A stretch of 9,365 nucleotides of DNA from Deltaproteobacteria bacterium UBA2385 (GTDB lineage: Bacteria; Myxococcota_A; UBA796; UBA2385). Shown here piece by piece: positions 7,021 through 9,365 of this stretch; positions within the stretch are counted from its first letter, which is position 1; each line of letters opens with the position of its first letter. The translations under genes were made by a program, and so were the position numbers. The stretch lies in contig DDSR01000335.1 in the NCBI GenBank assembly GCA_002343455.1, positions 1 to 9,365 of the forward strand, written 5' to 3'. The notes beneath the pieces are model-generated. The model was given only the letters and a program-made list of their open reading frames with translations. It ran no database searches and had not been told where the DNA came from.

Positions 7021-7113
7021 GGCGGGCATTCTTCGCGACGAGTGCGCGGTCCCGGGGTTCGAAGGGGCCGGCAACAGGTCGAGCATCGAATGTGTGGCGG
7101 CCATTATTCGCGA
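7021..7113 (+). repeat. Imperfect 18-bp direct repeat
   Basis: GGCGGGCATTCTTCGCGA (7021-7038) and GGCGGCCATTATTCGCGA (7096-7113) match at 16 of 18 positions, 75 bp apart. They lie just after the oxygenase stop. The flanks do not continue the similarity, so this may be two short protein-binding sites, remnants of a duplication, or chance. Confidence 0.45.
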
Positions 7114-7271
7114 ACTGGATGTCAATTCCAGAAGAACGTCCACTCTCCCTCTTCCCTACCGTTCCTACACCTACGTTGGCTGGCGCACGCCGAACGGGAG
7201 TGAGGTGGGCTGTCCGACTCCGCCCCTGCCTCCCAACCCCCTTACGTGGCCGAGTGCGATCCGGACCGGCT

Positions 7272-7381
7272 GAGGAACGCAGGAACGGAGGAAGGCAGGA
7301 ATGTCCTGCCCACCTCCTTCGCGGATGCCCGCCCGCCCTGCCGGATTGCTTCCTGCCTTCCTTCTTTCCTGCCCTCCTGAT
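7272..7381. repeat. Opposed AGGAANNN octamer arrays forming a long imperfect inverted repeat
   Basis: Four consecutive octamers of the form AGGAANNN run from 7273 to 7304 (AGGAACGC, AGGAACGG, AGGAAGGC, AGGAATGT). The opposite orientation recurs at 7350-7381 (TTCCTGCC, TTCCTTCT, TTCCTGCC, CTCCTGAT). Aligned as arms (7272-7303 with 7348-7379), 25 of 32 bases pair, with a 44-base loop. Inside the left side GGCAGGA-ATG-TCCTGCC (7294-7310) is a perfect seven-base local hairpin. The left array is purine-rich and the right array pyrimidine-rich on the same strand. The convergent flanking genes leave the region free to act as a transcription barrier, a protein-binding array or a dispersed repeat. No T-run follows, so it is not a classic intrinsic terminator. 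Confidence 0.65.
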
Positions 7382-7483
7382 GGCTGAGCCCCGTTGACCA
7401 GCGCACGCGCCGGTGAGGCAAGGTCGATCCCGGTCCAGGTGGATGCGAGAAACGGGCGGCTGAGGGCGGGTTTGAGGGCGCAT

Positions 7484-7996
7484 TCAGCGGCGCGGCTCGA
7501 CACACGGATTTTCGGGGTCCGGGGTGAGGAGCGAGACCTGCGGCGGCCCGATCCACACCTCCTGGCACACAACCGGCCGCGGGGCCTGCCACTGCCACCG
7601 GATCTTGTGCTTGTTCAGTACGACCAGAAGCAACGGGTTCACATGCAGGGCGGCCGTGACGATTGCTGCCGCGATCCCCATCGCCATGACGAGGCGCCCA
7701 CGAAGCATCGACGTCACCAAAGCGAACACCGGGATGCTGAGGATCGTTGCCAGGAGAAAGCCGAGCAACAGTGGAACGCCCTCGACCAACCATGTGCCCG
7801 ATGAGCGCCCGTACCGAAACGCCGGAAAGGGGTAGCCGAAAACCAAGCGGTCGGACTCCACGAAAAGTGTAACCATCGTCACCCAGTGGGTGGTGCAGAC
7901 CGCCACCGAGATGCCCAGAAGGACGACACCGACAGCGCGTAGGGGCCACCGGTTTCGCTCGACAGGGTGTCTGGAATCTGGTGTCAAGTGGCACAC
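7484..7996 (-). CDS. Unrecognised small membrane protein with three predicted helices
   Basis: The protein has 170 residues from GTG 7996; TTG 7987 is a possible alternative start. I do not recognise the family. After a charged N-terminus (PVERNRWPLR) there are three hydrophobic spans: about residues 21-46, 70-98 and 102-127. The first contains CTTHWVTMVTLF. A loop with GYPFPAFRYGRSSG (54-67) separates helices 1 and 2, and a very short RGR turn links helices 2 and 3. The tail is polar and proline-rich with two cysteines. By the positive-inside rule the N-terminus and the R99-R101 turn would be cytoplasmic, but both cannot be with three simple spans unless helix 1 re-enters, so the topology is uncertain. 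Codons such as AGA, ACA, TTG and CTA are commoner than in neighbouring genes, which suggests transfer. No strong ribosome binding site is seen. Confidence 0.6.
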   Translation of the reverse strand: MCHLTPDSRHPVERNRWPLRAVGVVLLGISVAVCTTHWVTMVTLFVESDRLVFGYPFPAFRYGRSSGTWLVEGVPLLLGFLLATILSIPVFALVTSMLRGRLVMAMGIAAAIVTAALHVNPLLLVVLNKHKIRWQWQAPRPVVCQEVWIGPPQVSLLTPDPENPCVEPRR

Positions 7997-8049
7997 CTCA
8001 GGCCGGGTAGCCTACCACAAAGGGATTGGCTCGGCCGGGAGCGTGCAGC

Positions 8050-8094
8050 CGGACGTAGCACGCCGTTGTGAATCAGAAAGCCTGGCTACGTCCG
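8050..8094. repeat. 45-bp nested palindrome, copy 1
   Basis: The outer arms CGGACGTAGC (8050-8059) and GCTACGTCCG (8085-8094) are perfect complements. The centre holds TTGTGA-A-TCAGAA, an inner palindrome with one mismatch. Thirty-six of 45 positions match copy 2, and the length is identical with no gaps. The conserved parts are the outer arms and the inner TTGTGA half, which suggests the structure is maintained. Confidence 0.8.
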
Positions 8095-8118
8095 CCTCCG
8101 GACCCCTATCGGACTCGC

Positions 8119-8147
8119 TTGTCCCAGTTTGCCCCCAAATCGGACAA
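8119..8147. repeat. Interrupted palindrome between the two 45-bp copies
   Basis: TTGTCC (8119-8124) pairs with GGACAA (8142-8147), and inside it TTTG (8128-8131) pairs with CAAA (8136-8139) around a four-base C loop. A three-base versus two-base internal loop separates the two stems. A short hairpin CGCCT-CACA-AGGCG follows at 8172-8185. Both lie between the two 45-bp palindromes and may belong to one compound element. Confidence 0.5.
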
Positions 8148-8193
8148 ACACTGACCGTTTCGCACTCAATGCGCCTCACAAGGCGTCGATTCG

Positions 8194-8238
8194 CGGACGT
8201 AGCGCGCTCTTGTGATTCACAACGGCGCGCTACGTCCG
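8194..8238. repeat. 45-bp nested palindrome, copy 2
   Basis: The outer arms CGGACGTAGCGCGC (8194-8207) and GCGCGCTACGTCCG (8225-8238) form a perfect 14-bp stem. The inner TTGTGA-T-TCACAA (8210-8222) is a perfect 6-bp stem around one base. Two unpaired bases on each side separate the stems. Its start is 144 bp from that of copy 1. Outer stem, internal bulge and inner stem together look like a REP/BIME-like or MITE-like element rather than a terminator, since no T-run follows on either strand. Confidence 0.85.
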
Positions 8239-8298
8239 GTCTCCTCACCGGCGCGACTCCCACCGACGCGAGCGGTGCGCTGTTCAGGCCGGCCGGGT

Positions 8299-8319
8299 TC
8301 TTGCCTTGACGAGGCAAGA
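8299..8319. terminator. Hairpin downstream of the thioesterase gene, possible terminator
   Basis: TCTTGCCT (8299-8306) and AGGCAAGA (8312-8319) form a perfect 8-bp stem with loop TGACG, starting about 30 bp after the thioesterase stop on the minus strand. No T-tract follows in that direction, so it may only stabilise the mRNA 3' end or assist factor-dependent termination. A duplicated GACAAGT (8327-8340) lies between the hairpin and the gene. Confidence 0.4.
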
Positions 8320-8348
8320 CTCAAGCGACAAGTGACAAGTCCTGACCC

Positions 8349-8786
8349 CTACTCGCCGGCGGGGCCCCGCAGCCGGTAGCTGCCCGTCACCCGCGCGACC
8401 GTGCTCCCGCGCCCGTCCAGCACCTCGACCGGCACGACGATCTCGGCGCTCTCGGAGCGGGCCAGCTCGCGCAGCACGGCGTCGACCATCTCGTCCGTGA
8501 TCTCGGCGTGGGCCGTCACCCGGCCGGTCGCCGGGCGGCGGAAGCGGATCTCGCCGGCCCGGGCGCGGACCCGCATGCCGACGAGCTGCTCGTGCGTCGA
8601 GAGGGCGGCGCTGCCGGCGATCTCGGCCAGGGCGAAGAGGGCCCCGGCGTGCATGCTGCCCATATGGGTCGAGGCGTCGGGCTCGGCAGAGAGGGAGAGC
8701 ACGACCCGACCCGGCGAGAAGTCTTCGACCTGGACGCCGAGGTGGCGGATGAAGGGGACCTGGGCGAGGAGCTCTTGGAGAGGCAT
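8349..8786 (-). CDS. Hotdog-fold thioesterase-like protein (PaaI / DUF4442 type)
   Basis: The protein has 145 residues from ATG 8786, which follows a GAGAGGGG purine run; an upstream GTG at 8816 would add ten residues in frame without a ribosome binding site. The hotdog-fold signature is clear: an N-terminal segment PFIRHLGVQVEDFSPGRVVL (residues 11-30), then the loop and central helix HMGSMHAGALFALAEIAGSAA beginning at residue 41, with the HAG motif at 46-48 and the candidate catalytic Glu55. Strands such as AGEIRFRRPATGRV and SAEIVVPVEVLD complete the domain. Relatives hydrolyse acyl-CoA or acyl-carrier-protein thioesters, usually as tetramers in the cytosol. The natural acyl substrate cannot be read from sequence. 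It is transcribed divergently from rlmN across a 52-bp gap. Length and motifs are complete. Confidence 0.88.
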   Translation of the reverse strand: MPLQELLAQVPFIRHLGVQVEDFSPGRVVLSLSAEPDASTHMGSMHAGALFALAEIAGSAALSTHEQLVGMRVRARAGEIRFRRPATGRVTAHAEITDEMVDAVLRELARSESAEIVVPVEVLDGRGSTVARVTGSYRLRGPAGE

Positions 8787-8838
8787 GCCCCTCTCATTAC
8801 ACGGCGCTTGCCGCACGGCATGGCGTTAGGCGCCGCCC
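8787..8838. promoter_or_regulatory. Divergent promoter region of the thioesterase gene and rlmN
   Basis: The 52-bp gap contains the only plausible promoter space for both genes. On the minus strand TGTAAT (8801-8796) or the overlapping TAATGA (8799-8794) could be a -10 box. On the plus strand TAGGCG (8827-8832) sits six bases before the rlmN ATG but lacks the final T. A 12-bp palindrome TGCCG-CA-CGGCA (8809-8820) lies near the middle. These matches are weak and the exact starts are not decided. Confidence 0.3.
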
Positions 8839-9365
8839 ATGGCCATCCACGCCCCCCTCGCCCTGCCCGACGGTCGCCTCGACGCCCGCAGCCTCGACTT
8901 CGAGGGCGTGCGCGCCCTGATGCAGGGCCTGGGAAAAGAGGACTGGCGGGCCCTGCACGTCTACAAGGCCATCTGGAAGCAGGGGATCCGCAGCTTCGAC
9001 GAGGTCGAGGCGGTCTCCAAGTCGGCCCGGCGGGCGCTGGCAAAGCGGGCCTATGTCTCGCACCTGGAGCAGGCCGCTCGGCTGGAGAGCCAGGACGGCA
9101 CGGTCAAGTACGTGTGGCGGCTGCACGACGGCGGCTACATCGAGAGCGTGCTGATCCCCGACGAGGACCACCCCGGCGGGCGCCGCTTGACCCTGTGCAT
9201 CTCCAGCCAGGTGGGCTGCGCGATGGCCTGCTCCTTCTGCCTGACCGGGGATCTGGGGCTGAAGCGACACCTCTCTCCGGGCGAGATCGCCGGACAGCTC
9301 GCCCAGGTGCAGCTCGACGTCGGCCGGGCCCGGCGGGTGACCAACGTCGTGATGATGGGCATGGG
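8839..9365 (+). CDS. rlmN: RlmN, 23S rRNA (adenine-2503-C2)-methyltransferase, N-terminal part
   Basis: The first 175 codons and two bases are present; the gene runs off the right edge without a stop. A TAG in frame at 8827 shows that ATG 8839 is the first usable ATG. The protein is a radical SAM enzyme that methylates C2 of A2503 in 23S rRNA and of A37 in some tRNAs, tuning peptidyl-transferase function and decoding. The N-terminal helical domain (about residues 18-75) includes WRALHVYKAIWKQGI. The segment LTLCISSQVGC then leads into the cluster motif CxxxCxxC, Cys127, Cys131 and Cys134, which binds the [4Fe-4S] cluster. Cys120 lies seven residues before Cys127, as Cys118 does in the E. coli enzyme. 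The visible end NVVMMGMG is the conserved approach to the SAM-binding GEP motif. The second catalytic cysteine lies beyond the window. Confidence 0.95.
   Translation, partial: MAIHAPLALPDGRLDARSLDFEGVRALMQGLGKEDWRALHVYKAIWKQGIRSFDEVEAVSKSARRALAKRAYVSHLEQAARLESQDGTVKYVWRLHDGGYIESVLIPDEDHPGGRRLTLCISSQVGCAMACSFCLTGDLGLKRHLSPGEIAGQLAQVQLDVGRARRVTNVVMMGM

Larger units (their letters stand above)
7014..7483. other. 470-bp stretch without a gene, containing repeats
   Basis: No convincing coding frame is seen on either strand. The few open frames are rich in Arg, Gly and Pro and follow the repeats. The stretch holds an imperfect 18-bp direct repeat in its first quarter and a pair of opposed octamer arrays in the second half. 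I see no tRNA, no promoter with convincing spacing and no T-tract terminator for either flanking gene, which converge on this region. Confidence 0.6.
7997..8348. other. 352-bp intergenic stretch dominated by palindromic repeats
   Basis: Upstream of the membrane protein gene and downstream of the thioesterase gene there is no convincing gene on either strand. The stretch is filled by two 45-bp nested palindromes, a smaller interrupted palindrome and short hairpins between them, a further hairpin at 8299-8319, and a GACAAGT heptamer duplicated at 8327-8340. Open frames crossing it merely translate the palindromes. Confidence 0.65.

Noticed and set aside
7051..7070. GGTTCGAA (7056-7063), like the T-loop of a tRNA or an attachment site within one
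   Set aside because: The flanking bases do not pair as a T stem and no acceptor or anticodon arm can be built around it.
7102..7134. TTGACA on the minus strand (in the complement of GGATGTCAATTCC) as a -35 box
   Set aside because: The nearest TA-rich hexamer (TAATGG) is only 13 bases downstream, too close for a sigma-70 promoter, and no gene follows in that direction at a sensible distance.
8006..8016. GGTAG-C-CTACC palindrome upstream of the membrane protein gene as an operator
   Set aside because: The arms are only five bases long around one base, with no second copy seen nearby. It is too short to support as a site.
8050..8238. Two spaced repeats considered as a minimal CRISPR array
   Set aside because: There are only two units, they are full palindromes with nested stems, the interval is 99 bp and itself structured, and no cas gene is present.

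Overview
The window is very GC-rich bacterial DNA with short, mostly divergent transcription units. It looks like a member of the Myxococcota (the former delta-proteobacterial myxobacteria) or a close relative. That reading is an inference. It rests on three things: secreted lipoproteins with Asp-Thr repeat linkers (positions 1-22), N-termini consisting of only a few hydrophobic residues followed by a lipobox cysteine, and an overwhelming use of G or C at third codon positions. No rRNA, tRNA, CRISPR array, integrase or transposase gene is visible.

Layout. (1) Positions 2-397 hold the C-terminal part of a lipoprotein-like protein, convergent with (2) an alpha/beta-hydrolase lipoprotein on the minus strand (419-2332). 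(3) A compact divergent promoter region (2333-2384) separates it from a Uma2-family nuclease-like gene (2385-2990). (4) That gene overlaps tail to tail with a GNAT-type acyltransferase gene (2969-4099, minus). (5) The acyltransferase diverges, from a symmetric -10 element at 4126-4132, from a GH13 alpha-amylase lipoprotein (4138-6312) that has all four catalytic motifs. (6) From about 6313 to 8348 the character changes. Genes are small and sparse: a prolyl-4-hydroxylase-like 2OG-Fe(II) oxygenase (6477-7013) and an unrecognised three-helix membrane protein (7484-7996, minus). They sit among long stretches without genes that contain structured repeats. (7) The window ends with a hotdog-fold thioesterase (8349-8786, minus) diverging from rlmN (8839 to the window end), a housekeeping 23S rRNA/tRNA methyltransferase.

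How the genes work together. There is no obvious operon or shared pathway, since each gene appears to have its own promoter. The hydrolase and the amylase are both predicted cell-envelope lipoproteins, fitting an organism that degrades external polymers or lipids. Several starts have no Shine-Dalgarno sequence but have a TANNNT hexamer 6-7 nt upstream, which points to leaderless transcripts.

The most unusual content is non-coding. Two 45-bp nested palindromes (8050-8094 and 8194-8238) are about 80% identical and flank a smaller interrupted palindrome. A pair of opposed octamer arrays (7273-7304 and 7350-7381) forms a long imperfect stem. No complete new multi-gene system is evident. The repeat families are the best candidates for something undescribed.
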